DNA of 64,000 bases from Sorex araneus. Lineage: Eukaryota > Chordata > Mammalia > Eulipotyphla > Soricidae. The stretch spans positions 121,933,678 through 121,997,677 of the forward strand of contig NC_073307.1 in assembly GCF_027595985.1 (NCBI RefSeq). The letters run 5' to 3'. Positions 1 through 12,100 of this stretch are shown here, one piece after another (position 1 is the first letter of the stretch; every line of letters starts with the position of its first letter). Position numbers and translations under genes: made by a program. The notes under the pieces are model-generated. The model did not search any database and was not told the origin of the DNA. It saw only the letters and a list, made by a program, of their open reading frames with translations.

Positions 1-47
1 ATGATTATTCTTAAACCTAACAAGAAATATGAGGAACCAGAGAAACT

Positions 48-230
48 TCAAAGAGAGGCAGGAAGAGAGTGCTGGAGAGAGTACAGTGTATAAGACTCTT
101 GCCTTGCTCCTAGCCAATTCAGGTTTGACCCCTGTACTGCACATGGTCCCCCAGCACTGCCAGGAGTGATCTTTAAGCACAGAGCAGGAGTAAGCCCTGG
201 GCACAGATGGGTGTGACCCATTTTCCCACC
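48..230 (+). repeat. family A (SOR-like) SINE, old
   Basis: Recognisable tRNA-like head (GAGAGTACAGTGTATAAGACT), body CAGCACTGCCAGGAGTGATC and 3' end GATGGGTGTGACCCA. Strongly diverged; exact ends uncertain. Confidence 0.7.
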
Positions 231-234
231 ATCC

Positions 235-699
235 ATAACACAAGAACAAGTTAAACAAGATTCCAGGTCCCTACCTCAGATCCCACCATGTAATCCCACC
301 AACAGCCAACATCCAGAGAATATGTAACTTTCCAGTAGCTAGGTGGTCACACCCAGAAACTTCCCCTGGCACCCGAATAATCCCATCAACAGCCAATATC
401 CAGAGACTATAGAACAAAGCTCCAGGAAGCATATAGACATCTTATAGCCTAGTTCTCCCTCTGGGAGAACCTAGAAAGCTATCGAGAGTTTCCTGCCCAC
501 ATGGGAGAGCCTCGCAAACTCCCCATGGTGTATCCATATGCCAAAATCAGTAACAATGATGGATCTCATTCCCCTGACCCTGAAAGAGCCTGTAATGCAG
601 CACCATTGGAAAGGACAAGTAAAGGGAGGCTTCTAAAATCTCAGGGCTAGGATGAATGGAGATGTTACTGAGACCGCTCGACAAATTCGATGATCAATG

Positions 700-700
<1 letters not shown>
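235..700 (+). repeat. family C long composite repeat
   Basis: Reads as the reverse complement of the copies at 43740 and 57411: shared blocks are TAATCCCATCAACAGCCAATAT, CTCCCTCTGGGAGAACCTAG, ATGGATCTCATTCCCCTGACCCTGAA-type sequence and the tail GCTCGACAAATTCGATGATCAATGGGATGA. It runs straight into a GAT microsatellite. Confidence 0.75.
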
Positions 701-762
<62 letters not shown>

Positions 763-774
763 CGATGATGATGA
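701..774 (+). repeat. (GAT)n microsatellite
   Basis: About 24 GAT units with one GAC interruption. It starts at the tail of a family C repeat. The Asp-rich and Ser-rich frames across it are artefacts. Confidence 0.97.
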
Positions 775-1522
775 CCTCAGATCCATGTCTGAGGATAGGC
801 ACCTAAGAATTTGGAGTAGATGTCTCTGCTTTCTGATGGAGTCAACCTGGCACTGGTTTGGGTGGCTTAGTGACCCCACATTCGGGTCTTTACTCAAAGT
901 TGGGGAACATGTAGATGCAATGATCTCCCGAGTCTTTTCCAGCCCTGTGGTTCTTTCTGCTGTTCAGAATATCCTGTTCTTAGAGCTGCTCATTAAGTGA
1001 AGTAGAGGTCTTATCACTCTCCACAAACTTGTATTTCAAGCTCGGGGTCACAGAGGTAAATCTCAGATCTGTCACAGAGCAGACGCAAAATGTAGAATTT
1101 AATGGTCAAGGTCAAGATACTAAAATTGACAGGAGAACAAATAGATCCCCATCCTGGAAGATTAGCTGAGCAGGAACTCATTTTGTGTTCTAATCTGTAT
1201 AGGGTGGTATCGGTCAGAAGGTGCTCCAGGTGTGTGCAAGTCTGGAGATTAGCGTCTTTGGGAGCTCTAGTGCTTCCTTTCCTGCCTAGGATCAGTCCTT
1301 TCTCTGTATTTGGCAAACTTCTTTTGGGAGGTTGGCTACAGTATGCCGGGAATCACCAGTAAATTTAAACATGTTTTTCATAAAAATTTAATTCAAGGCA
1401 CATTATTTCCTTGAGTTTAGGGATTTTCTCCTTGAGCTCTCTGTAATCATGAAAAGAAAGCAGTCTTCTGACTTTAGAAACCCTCATTAGGAGCCAGAGC
1501 TTGGATTAGGGGCCAGATTAGG

Positions 1523-1725
1523 GGCTGGAAATCTAGTACAGCAGATTGGGTGCTTGCTTTGCATGTGGTCAAACCATTCAACCCCTGGTCCCCAAATTGT
1601 CCCTCAAGCCCTTCCAGAAGTAATTCCTGAGTATAGTGACAGGATTAAATTCTGAGTACAGAGTTAGGAGTAAGCCTGAGCACTGCCAGATGTGCCTCCC
1701 CGCCAACAACAGCAACAAGAAAAAG
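1523..1725 (+). repeat. family A SINE, old
   Basis: GGCTGGAAATCTAGTACAGC head, AGAAGTAATTCCTGAGTA body, CAACAACAGCAACAAGAAAAAG tail. Confidence 0.65.
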
Positions 1726-2046
1726 AAGATGACTTTGCTCATGGATGTGCATTTTCTTTTTTGACTTAGCTGAGTCATGCAATGGGCAGTGACTTAGCTC
1801 CACGCAATGCATTTGTAAAGGGCACTTTGACCTAAAACGGTTCCAGATCCTGCACTTGTGGCTTTGAAAATATTGGCAACCAAAATGACCACAATTTGCT
1901 AAGTACCAACTTGCCAGTATTGGGAAGGAGACAGTCCCTGGTCACTGGAACTCCCTGTTCCCGTTTCCTTTCCAAGGAGCTACAGGGCACTGGATAACCA
2001 GCATGAAACTGGGGAAGCAGAAGGCTCCGTGTGTTAGGAATTAAGG

Positions 2047-2224
2047 GATTTTTAAATCTATGTTTATTTATTGGAAATGGGGTGGGGGATTGGGACTCTG
2101 GGACAATTCCCGGCTCTACACTGTTTTCCCAAGTGGAGCTGGGGATTCAAATCAGAGTCACAGTCAATGTGGCTGCTTGCAAGGCAAGAGCCTTAACTTC
2201 TGTGCTATTTCTCTGGCCTAGTAA
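2047..2224 (-). repeat. family A SINE, old
   Basis: Reverse-oriented body and head: GGGGATTCAAATCAGAGTCA, TGCAAGGCAAGAGCCTTAAC, CTGTGCTATTTCTCTGGCC. Confidence 0.6.
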
Positions 2225-2411
2225 GGGGTTTCTCACTAAACTTAGATGGCATGCCATCTGGGGAAGATCTGGGAAAAGGACATTTTGAAAGTGTGAGTTG
2301 GAGTATCAGAACAGTCCTGCAGGTCAATCGAAAAAGCCAAATACTCCTCTTTTGTGCTCAAAAAAAAAATACTCCTCTTTTTAGCCAATTCAAAAACACA
2401 ATCACCTACCA

Positions 2412-2560
2412 GGGTGATAACTTAAGTGATAGAGCACAAGGAACCCAGGGCCTCACAAGGAGGGATGAGGCCCCGAGCTTGACCCCTACACCATATACTG
2501 CCCCCCTCCACACCTGTCCAAGCACTGACCACTGTACTCCTGGTGGCCTCTGAGCCCCTC
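2412..2560 (+). repeat. family A SINE, very diverged
   Basis: Weak head (AAGTGATAGAGCACAAGGAA) and CAAGCACTGACCACTGTACTCC body. Confidence 0.4.
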
Positions 2561-2621
2561 TACTTTAAGATCTGTACCATTAGGCTTGAGTACTGAATTT
2601 CTGAGCCTTTGGGAAAAAAAT

Positions 2622-2762
2622 AGGGTCAGAGAGATAGTGTAGGGTTTAAGTGTAGGTGCCTGTCTTGCATACACACAGCTAACCTCAGATCTATCCCTGG
2701 CACAATGGTCCCCTGAGCATGACCAGGAGTGATCCCTGAGCAAAGAATGAGAAGGAATCTCT
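2622..2762 (+). repeat. family A SINE, old
   Basis: AGGGTCAGAGAGATAGTGTAG head, CAATGGTCCCCTGAGCATGA and CAGGAGTGATCCCTGAGC body. Confidence 0.65.
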
Positions 2763-3667
2763 GAGCTCTGCCAAACTTTCTTTTCATAAATTAATACTAC
2801 ACTTGAAAAGCAGAACCAAATTAAGGAGTTTTTGTAAAAAAATGGTTTGACCAGCCAGATGATACAGTAAAAGTTACAACAGAAGGAGAGAGGCTGACTG
2901 AGAAATAACTGTGATGATTTGGGAATAATGCTCCAGAAACTCTCTTCTCATTAGTCATAAATAATGTGGACAATCTGAATGATCTGGAACCGGACTATGT
3001 CCCTTGAATCTGAGCATGAGCAGCAGCTTTAGGATGAGGTATTCTGGAGTGTGGTGTCTGGAATCAACACAGGTCTTGCCACCAGAGAGAAACGTGTGTC
3101 CTCGCTCTGTATGCTCACTGTGCAATTGGCATGCATGCCTTAAGCTTTCTGAAGTTTGCAAAATGGCAGCAGTGGCATGTGCTTCATAAAATTGCTCCGA
3201 AGAAAGCATAATAGCAGATGCTCAATAAAAATGATAAATAGGCTCAAAAGCATAATGTTTAATATTAAAACATATCTCTGAGTTTTCACCTTTTCTCGTT
3301 GATTTTCAAGGTTATAGACCTGAATGAAGGCTAATGTTATGAACATATGATTCTTCTATTTAAACATTTTTTAAAGGGAAAAATATAATATTCTGAAGCC
3401 ATTCATTTTAGAAAACTTACTGAGTGTGGACTCAGTAGCTCTGGACTGTAGTAGAATGTCTAAACTGCTTTCTTGTTGAATTTGAACTTAACAAAACTTT
3501 AGCATTCTGAGTTTCTGAAAATTAAGGAAAAAAGTTAAATTACATGTAAAATATCCTCTTAGGTCACAGAGGGGGCTTTATCATAATTTTAGAAGAATTT
3601 TTAATAATTAGTAGCTAAAATAAAAATATTTTCAATTTGAGCAAACTTATCTAGTAGATTCACTTAC

Positions 3668-3912
3668 AGTAGCACTGTAGCACTGCCATCCAGTTGTTCG
3701 TCTATTTGCTCGAGTGGGCACCAGTAACGTCTCCATTGTGAGACTCGTTACTGTTTTTGGCATATCGAATATGCCATGGGTACCTTGCCAGGATCTCTCT
3801 GGGTGGGATACTCTCTGTAGCTTGCTGGGCTCTTCGAGAGGAATGGAGGAATCAAACCTGGGTTGGCCACGTGCAAAGCAAATGCCCTACCCACTGTGCT
3901 ATCGCTCCAGTT
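3668..3912 (-). repeat. family B SINE (CAGTGA-tailed)
   Basis: Tail (TAGCACTG units) at left, then GCTCGAGTGGGCACCAGTAA, GTTTTTGGCATATCGAATAT, CTTGCTGGGCTCTTCGAGAG, and the tRNA-like head ending TGTGCTATCGCTCCAG. Confidence 0.88.
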
Positions 3913-4216
3913 CCTACAAGTTAATAGAAAATAAATATGCCCTACAAGTTAGCAGAAAAGAAATATGCCTCCAGATGAGAGAGAAAGAGCAGCTACTTGG
4001 ACATGATACTCATCATCATCATCATTATCCACAATAGGATGTAGGCAATGTTTTTCATAGCATGGTTCTGTATATAGGATAAAAATAAAGGCAATACTTC
4101 AAAATGGAATGCAATCTACAAAGTAAATTCTGATCATGATTCATGGGACAGAGAAGACTCTCTTGGAGACTTTCAGAAATGCAGTTAATTATTTAATGTC
4201 AACATTAATTTAATTA

Positions 4217-4480
4217 ATGTTGGAAAACATTGTTAATATATTCCCTACAGATATTTTTCTAAAAATGTTGATGATCTGGATAAATCCTCATTTCGTTACT
4301 GATCCCACTGAGCAAGTAATTGACCTAAATGCACTCAAAGAGGACATTGAGATAGAAAACCACTTCTTTAAAAGTCGATTACAAGATTTTCCCTCCCTAC
4401 TTAAAGTAGGGATACTTTTCCTCGCAATTTCTCTCTCAGATAGGTCCTCAAGATTTGAAAAGCTCATTAATGGTGAATAG
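4217..4480 (+). pseudogene. possible hAT-type transposase C-terminal remnant
   Basis: An 87-codon open frame in non-GC-rich DNA. Around residues 22-60 it reads INPHFVTDPTEQVIDLNALK and then IENHFFKSRLQDF. This vaguely recalls the NPF...ELIDLQ...K..F motif of hAT transposase C-termini found in Charlie elements and their domesticated descendants. No splice or promoter context; could be chance. Confidence 0.25.
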
Positions 4481-5127
4481 TGCAAAGAATCTGCAGTCAA
4501 CCCATACTCTTATAGATAATTAATAGGATTGCTCAGACAGCTTATCTGCTTAAACTTCTGAAAATCTCTTTATCCTTTATCTACAGGAACACAAATCACT
4601 CTAAAAGGACAAAGCTGAAGGAACTTATTGTAAAGCAGGTTTTAAAAAGATTTTGGTTTCTTCTTTTTAAAATCAGATTTTATTGCTCTATTTCCATTTT
4701 TCTGAGTTTCTTGTCTCTTTATTTTTAGATAATTAAATGGTGCTTTACATTCACTTGAACAAAGGTTAGGTACTTGCATTTTTTTTCTGGTGAGATAAGC
4801 ATTTTTTGTTTTGTTTTGTGTTGGGGCCAGGCAGTGTTAGGGGCTACTTCTGACTCAGTGATGGGGGTGGGGGGTGGGAGGTAAGTTCTGAGTACTGGGG
4901 ATAAGCCAGTCTGAGATAAGCATTTCTTAAGATCTGTTTGATCAACTCTGGCTAGATTTCACCTGGTCCCTGGGAAACTGGTCCAGGAACTGGGAAACCT
5001 TGACACCTGGTTTTCCTTTGTGATTTGTTAAAAATTCTTTTATTGCCAGCTGCAGAAGTGATTAGCACTTTTAACAAGAAAAAAAACCTATTGGAAGAGA
5101 GAGAGCAAGCAAAGGGCCATCACTATC

Positions 5128-5330
5128 TCACTGTATCACTGTCATCTCGTTGATCATTGATTTGCCCGAGCAGACCCAGTAACGTTTCCATTCATCCTAG
5201 CCCTGAGATTTTAGCAGCCTCTCTTTACTCATCCTTCCCAATGGTGCCACATTACAGGCTCTTCAGGGTCAGGGGAATGAGACCCATCATTGTTACTGTA
5301 TTTGGCATATGAATACATCATATTCATACC
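5128..5330 (-). repeat. family C repeat, 5'-truncated
   Basis: Tail ACTGTATCACTGTCATC at left, then the family C insert (CCTAGCCCTGAGATTTTAGC, AATGGTGCCACATT, TTCAGGGTCAGGGGAATGAG). It breaks off after GGCATATGAATACATC. Confidence 0.8.
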
Positions 5331-5593
5331 CTGATTCAGGGTATGGCTAGAAATTAGTGTCCAGATCAGGAAGCAGGACCCATAGAAACTCTAGCAGGAA
5401 GAACAGAATGGGGAGAATGCCACTGCTACATCAGAACATCAGATACCAGTGAGGCAGTGAGGCTGCCTCACTAAATGATAATAAATCCACTCTTGCTGGA
5501 TATATATGGTGATGCCAGTGTGCTCCACTCAGTCATTATTTTAGTGTTTATTATAGTTTATGTACTATAAATTTATTATATATAATTATATTT

Positions 5594-5832
5594 GGATCTG
5601 TAGCGATAGCACAGTGGGTAGGGCATTTGCCTTGCATGCGGCCAACCTGGGTTCAATTCCTCTGTCCCTCTCGGAGAGGCCAGCAAGCTACTGAGAGTAT
5701 CCCGCCTGCATGGCAGAGCCTGGCAAGCTACCTGTGGCGTATTCTATATGCCAAAAATAGTAACAATAAGTCTCTCAATGAGAGACGTTACTGGTGCCCG
5801 CTCAAACAAATCGATGAGCAATGGGATAAATT
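5594..5832 (+). repeat. family B SINE (CAGTGA-tailed)
   Basis: tRNA-like head CTGTAGCGATAGCACAGTGG with B-box GGGTTCAATTCC, core CTACTGAGAGTATCCCGCCT and ATATGCCAAAAATAGTAACA, end CAAATCGATGAGCAATGGGA; the CAGTGA tail itself is lost. Confidence 0.9.
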
Positions 5833-6244
5833 CTATTTATTATTGGTTAAAAGGACTTGTTTCAGTTCTGGTCTCTAAAGTTATTGCATCACCACCAAAG
5901 TGCCCACAATCCCCCACCACTGTACCATCTGATATATATAAACATCATCACTCAGAAATTTCTTAAGAAACCAGGAGGCAGTTTGGAAAAAGAAATTTCA
6001 CAGTAGTCAGATCATTTTGTCTACTAATGTGCAAGTTCTTGGCATCCTTAAAGTTATTTGTAGGTTTAAAAATTGGACCGTGTGTCTTCCCTGAAAGCTT
6101 TTGGGATTACCATGTCGCAGTGCTGCCTGCGCCAATGGCATATCTATAAAAGTCTACAATCAATATAATAAGATAAAGTGGAAGGAGACATTTACTTATC
6201 TATTTCTGAGGAATAGATAAGTATTCGGTTCTGTACTCTCTGTT

Positions 6245-6380
6245 CTGGAGCAGAGATATAGTACAGGAGGTAGTAGGTGCTCACTTTGCATGCAGCTGTC
6301 CCTGGTTTGACTTCTGGCATTGCATATGGTTCCCTGAGAGCTGCCAGGAGTCTGTCTTGAGCACAGAGCCAAGAACAGTC
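6245..6380 (+). repeat. family A SINE, old
   Basis: GCAGAGATATAGTACAGGAG head, TTGCATATGGTTCCCTGAGA body, CTTGAGCACAGAGCCAAGAA. Confidence 0.6.
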
Positions 6381-6429
6381 CATTTATCTCCCCATTTCCC
6401 TTGTTGTTGATATCTGGGATGACACACTT

Positions 6430-6597
6430 GGTGTGGTGCACTGGAGATCACAAGTTTATTGTGACACCAGGAACCAATGCAAATATGGCTAATGATCACA
6501 CTGGGTGACAGGGATGGTAGTGGGATTGAATTTAGGACTTCATACTTGCAAGGTGGGTGCTCTACCACCCAGACCCCTCCCTGGGCCCCTGATATAT
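6430..6597 (-). repeat. family A SINE, very diverged
   Basis: Only the reversed head is fairly clear: GATTGAATTTAGGACTTCAT, CTTGCAAGGTGGGTGCTCTA, CCACCCAGACCCC. Confidence 0.4.
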
Positions 6598-8449
6598 TTA
6601 TGAATACCAGTGAGTTGAGTGATTTCACTTGTGATAATTCTGTCACTTTGCAATGGTGGCAGCATTGTATTTTCACTCACACAGTCAGCCTCTTTACACC
6701 AATTTGCTACCTCACAATTTCTGTGGGTCAACAGTCCAGGAATGACTTAGCTGGCTTCTCTGCTCAGGGTGTCATAAGGCTGAAATTGAGGTGTTAGGGT
6801 GGAAATGTCATCTGCTACTGGAGGAAGGATCTGTTGACGGGCACTGTCATGTCGCTGACAGATTTCAGTTGCTGGTGGCTACATGTAGGACTGAGGATTT
6901 TAGTTTCACGCTGGTTTGGGCTGTAGCCCATGCTCAGCTCGAAGAGGTTGCCCAGAGTTCCTTGCCATGCTGGGCTTCTTCAAAGCCAGCAAAGGAGACT
7001 CCTGTAAGATTGGGCTAAAGGCTCTGCATAGAGTCACATCCACCCCAGCACCTGGACTGCGTCCCCTTCAATTAGAAGGTGGTCCTGCATCCCAGCCACA
7101 CTCAGGAAGGACTTACATGAAGGTATAAATATCAGGAGCACTGGAATGAATCTGTCAGCATGGATGGCCTGCAGGGGACAGCCCCCAGAACCCTGCATCT
7201 GATACTCACAAACCTCTATGATGGGAAGGTACTTCATAAGAAGAACATGTGTGAGGGAGGCGCAGAACAACCCCTTACCTGCCAATCTTCTCTGAAAGGA
7301 GCTTCCCCTTCTCAGGGCTAGTGGCCGGGTCAGCACTTCACAGTTGTATGTGCAAGTAAATTGAGCATCTTTTTTGAGCAGTACCTTTGGTCTGGATCTA
7401 CCATCTGGAAACTTAGCTTTTCCTTATTGAATGGGAATACTTTCCATCTTCATGTGTTCATACTGTTTTTCTCAACCCCTCTATCCTTGCCCTAAAGATA
7501 GGAGTCATTCGCTAGCTAGGTTAGGAGGCTTTCCGTCTTTCAGATGGGATAAAACAAAGACTTTAGAACTGTAGAGGAAATTGATCCAAGGCCCCAGTTT
7601 TTGGTTCTCTAGTGGTATGGAGGAAGAAGGGTCTCCTGATGAAAGTTGGATAGTCTGCCCTCACTTGGCTATACTGGGTTGGGTAAATCAAACATATTTG
7701 ATGGGATGACCTTACAAATCCCCATTACCATAATGTGCTTGGTTCCTTCTAGAGCTTGTTTATATGCCTGGAGACAAAAACAGTGGATAGAGGGGCAAAA
7801 GACATGTGACTGCATGGTCCTGGACTTGATTTAAAAAATTCAGAGCTCCGGAGACCACACAGTCCTAATTTGTAGAGATAATGTCATTGAAAGGACAGCA
7901 TATGCTTGGAATAGAGTAAACATTGTAGGAAATAGATCGCAGGCCAAGAGGGGGTTACCTAAGACTCTAACCAGGGAAGTTTGATTCTCAAGTTCACTCC
8001 TTACGAAGGGGCTCAAGGAAATGCCTATTTAACATGGTAGCTTAGAACTAGCTTATGGGGATTTAGTGAGGTCAGAGGAGGTAGCTGCAGCCCCTCTTTT
8101 GTACATAGCTGGTGGCAGGGGGTGGCTACTGGGGGTGTGGTGGTGTGTGCAGGGGAGAAAGGAACTCAGCAGCTGCCTTTTATTTCTCATTTCCCAGGAT
8201 CTAGTGGAAAACACAAAGGACTTAACTGGGTGTTGCTGGACAAACAACAGCCCGTCCAGGCCATTTTTACTGCTGTAACAGTGGAGCCACTTGGAGGGAT
8301 CAAAAGCAGGGAAGAATGTAAGAACATTTTATAAACCCCGCCTGCCAAAGGGCACCCAGGATGCATTTGCCTTGTCAAGCTTGTCTCTGAGGCCAGATAA
8401 GATTTTCATTTTTCTCCCCAAGACTGCCCTATGTGGCCAAATGAAATGT

Positions 8450-9001
8450 TAAATGCATTTTAGAAAAGTTTTAATTTGAACAACTTATGATTTAAAATAC
8501 AATTTATAAATAATTTTTCCATAGACTTGATTGAGGTTGCCGAGAACTTTACAAAAGACATACTGCAGAGCCACAAATGAAAGAAATTACAAAAAAAAAA
8601 ATATACCTACCATCCTCCTATTTAAAAATACAATGAAATACATCACAGCGTTTCGTTCTTTTTTTTTGTGCAAAGTGGAAGACAATGCTGTCACATACTC
8701 ACTCAAAGGGACGTAAACTTTAACACAGTTACTTTGCATAATAATATAGGCACAGCTGAAATAACAGATCCTTTCCTTCTCGAAGTTGATATGCCTTAGT
8801 TCAACATTTTCCTTTTATTTTGTAGGACTGAAGACGGATTTTTGCTTTATACAAGTGTGTGTATCTACCAAAACATGTGTCTGCTTTAAAATTTAGTAAA
8901 CTCCCAACATATTTACAGTATTCTCAGAGAATGTGTTTTCCAAATCAGTCTCTCTTTTCCTTCCAAATAGCTCTTTAGAAAATAAAAAACAAATCATTCA
9001 A
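8450..9001 (-). other. E2F8: E2F8 3' untranslated region (extent approximate)
   Basis: AT-rich DNA directly after the stop codon. On the minus strand an AATAAA lies at 8819-8814 and an ATTAAA at 8475-8470. Either could direct cleavage, giving a 3' UTR of about 0.2 or 0.55 kb. Several ATTTA motifs occur. The end is a guess; the presence of a 3' UTR is not. Confidence 0.6.
8814..8819 (-). terminator. candidate polyadenylation signal AATAAA for E2F8
   Basis: First canonical hexamer after the E2F8 stop, about 185 nt downstream. An ATTAAA at 8475-8470 is an alternative distal signal. Confidence 0.5.
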
Positions 9002-9184
9002 TTAATGGACATCCTCCGTGGAGACTTCCAGTTTTCGCTGCGGGACAAAGAGTGTTCCTACGGAGGTTTTATTAGCACCATCAAAATCCACGCAGGCGGA
9101 GCCCTTCGGCTTTGTTGGTCCACCTGGGGTACGGAAGAAACTTTCGGCCACTAATTGTGACCCTTTGGGCGTCACAGGAACAGG
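9002..9184 (-). CDS. E2F8: E2F8 last coding exon
   Basis: Acceptor TCCAATCAG, stop TAA at 9004-9002. Encodes [17 protein letters not shown] through LEVSTEDVH, the conserved E2F8 C-terminus. Confidence 0.97.
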   Translation of the reverse strand, partial: PVPVTPKGSQLVAESFFRTPGGPTKPKGSACVDFDGANKTSVGTLFVPQRKLEVSTEDVH

Positions 9185-12100
9185 CTGATTGGAGAGAGAG
9201 AGAGACATGGACAGAAAAGGTTAAAGCCACACAGGCTGAGCCAGGGGGTCTCCACATTTCACCGTCTCAATTATTTTCATTAAGGTGAGACAGCTGGGTG
9301 ACAGAGCAGGATCCGTAGTACGTGGGTAGGGCACCTGCCTTGCACGTGGCCAATCAGGGTTTGATCCCCAGCACCCTACATGGTCTCCTGGGCCAGCCAG
9401 GAGAAAGCCCGCTACAAGTCTCCCACCACCTGGCCATTAAGGACTTTTTCATTCGAGAGAAAATCAATGACACCCAAACGTGCTCACCTGCTGTGCCCCA
9501 GATCCAGAGACGGATTGTCCATTCGGCTGGCTCTGGCCGGAGACTGGTGAGTCGAACCTGCTCGCCTTCCCGTGCTGTGCGCCTGTACTGTCCAGAGTCA
9601 CACTCACGGCCTCTACTCGGGGGGACACGGGGATAGAGCCGGGCGCAGGGCTGGCGGTCACCTGCACACTTGGGGAGAGGAGCCCCAGGTGCTGCAGGGT
9701 GAAGTTTACGATGGCTGAGCTGGGGGCGTTCTGGACGGGAACAGGGTGGCTGGAAGCGAGAGCTGGGCTGTTCCCAACGGGGACAGCAGCCACAGAAGTT
9801 GGTGAGACCATAAGCTTCAAAGGTGTGACGTGGAAAGAGGGAAAATTGACAGCAGTGAGTTCGGACGAGGTCACGGGAATGACACCTACAAAATACAGGG
9901 GGAGACCGTCTTAAGGCACAGGCCCGGGGCCCCGACACACTCTACAAGGCTCCTGTGAAGTTGACATAAGCCCGTGTCCGGAGAGGGCTTCCCGTGCACT
10001 CACCTGTGATCGGGGAGCTGTAGATCCTGTGGTTGGGGGATAGAGTCCCCGTGTTTTCTTTATTAGGCAAGATGGACTCTGTCCCCAGGGTTGAGCACTG
10101 GGTGAGAGGGATTAGGTATCCTGATGGGAACAAGGTCTAGGAAACAAGAAGGAAAGGTGTATTTTACACCCACATGCCGGAAGAGAAATGCTACGCGCCT
10201 CTTCAAGGACGAATCAACAACCTGTAGGGGTGGTTTATCCTAACTGCAGACCAACGCCTCCAATTAGGTGGGTCTGGGTGGGTCGGCTGTGCAGCTCGCT
10301 CCTTCCTCTTTCCCTCCTTCTGTTCCTTCCTTGGTTTTTAGGCCACACTCGGCAGTGCTCAGGGCCTATTCCTGGCTTTGGGCTCAGGGCTCACTCCTAG
10401 CAGGGCCCGGGAGACCATCTGTAGTGCTGTGGATTGAACCCGGGTTGGCTGTGCAAGCAAGTGCCTTAACCCTGCAGTATCTCTTCGGCCTGTACTAGCT
10501 CTTCTCTGCCACATGTGGTCTCAGGAAGCACGTCCTGCAGACATCACTGCGCTTGCCGAGTGGCAGGATTCACTCGAACACCCCTCACTCTAAGCCCTGT
10601 TGTCAGACCTGCTGACAGGCTGTGCTGCTAACTATTGAAACAAAGTGAAATGCACCAGGACACCGGCGTGGCACAGCTGGTTGATGGGTGTGGGATGGTA
10701 TTTCCCAGAGCAGTCTGGGGGAATCCTAGTGCCACGGGATACTCACACCGGTTACAAATTGCCATGTTGACTTTGTTGGGGAAATGCTGAGTTAAACAAA
10801 GGAGAGTGGTTCCTTCATTAGGGAATTCCTGGCTGACTTTCACGAGGGCATGCTTTGGGGACCCCTGTGTGGGGCAGCCAGCAGAATCTTTGACAGGCTG
10901 TAGAACAACCTTTTGGTAGTAATAGTACTTAAAGGCTGGGGCCATAGCACAGCGGGTAGGGTATTTGCCTTGCACACGGCCGACCTGGGTTCGATTCCTT
11001 TGCCCCTCTCGGAGAGCCTGGCAAGCTACCGAGAGTATCCCACACAGCAGAGCCTGGCAAGCTACCCATGGCGAATTCCATATGCCAAAAACAATAACAA
11101 CAAGCCTCACAATGGAGACGTTACTGGTGCATGCTCGAGCTAATTGATGAGCAACGGGATGACAGTGAAAATAGTACTCAAGGAAAACATTTCAAGAAAT
11201 GTACAGAAACAGTGTTGCCAAACCATAGGTCAAAAAATTGGCTTACTGCCTGGTTTATTTTGGGGGTAGGGGGCCTGCTACAACGAGCTCAGTGCTCAGA
11301 AAACACTCTGCTCAGTGCCCGGTGGGGGGCACCATAAGCAGTGCTGGGATTTGAACCAGGGTCACTGCCTTAGCCGCACACTAGGAAAGTGCCCTAACCT
11401 TTGTACTTTATACTGTCTCTCTGCCCTGCTGGCTGTTTTTGTAAATTGAGTTTACATTGGAACACAGTCATGTTCCAAAACATTCAAGCAGTGTCTGTCG
11501 TGGCTTCTCTGTGTTTGCACCCTGTCAGAGTTAAAAAGGTCCACAAGAGGCCATATGGCTTACCAAGACAAACATGTTTACGCCCCAGTATAGAAAGAGC
11601 TTGCTGATCCCTCGTTTAGAACAAAGGAACTGTACTGCCATGTGTTTCCTTTCTAGCACTTAGGATTCTAATGATACCACACAAATACTCTTAATAATAT
11701 ACACATTAAAGGGGAGGGCACCAGACTTTTAAAAATCTCCTGTTTAAAAAAAGAGAGAGGGGCTGGAGTGATAGCACAGCGGGTAGGGTGTTTGCCTTGC
11801 ACGCGGCCGACCCGGGTTCGAATCCCAGCATCCCATATGGTCCCCGGCCGACCCGTGTTCGAATCCCAGCATCCCATATGGTCCCCTGAGCACCGCCAGG
11901 GGTAATTCCTGAGTGCATGAACCAGGAATGACCCCTGTGCATTGCCGGGTGTGACCCAAAAAGAAAAAAAAAAAAAGAGAGAGAGAAAATAGGTATGTTC
12001 ATATCAGAGATCCTTGACATTAGAGCAAGTTGTAGATAATAATGTCATATTCCTGGGGCCAGAGAGACAGTACAGTGGATAAAGTGCTTGACTTGCATGC

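Larger units (their letters stand above)
1..8449. other. intergenic flank downstream of E2F8
   Basis: No exon structure that I can support. The next human gene on this side is CSRP3; no LIM-domain coding sequence is visible. Contents are diverged SINE copies (listed separately), a GAT microsatellite, and otherwise AT-rich unique DNA at about 3200-3660, 4040-4790 and 6600-8400. Confidence 0.7.

Noticed and set aside
656-1000. Frame with a 25-residue aspartate run
   Set aside because: Product of the GAT microsatellite; no splice or promoter support.
1-8400. CSRP3 exons, expected on this side from human gene order
   Set aside because: No LIM-domain codons or splice-bounded conserved frame found; the gene probably lies outside the window.
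9354-9938. 194-codon minus-strand frame and 144-codon plus-strand frame
   Set aside because: Shadow frames of the E2F8 exon at 9488-9885; the true frame reads [14 protein letters not shown].
11757-11985. True tRNA gene at the SINE heads
   Set aside because: A- and B-boxes are present but no acceptor stem or cloverleaf closes; the sequence continues into the SINE body.
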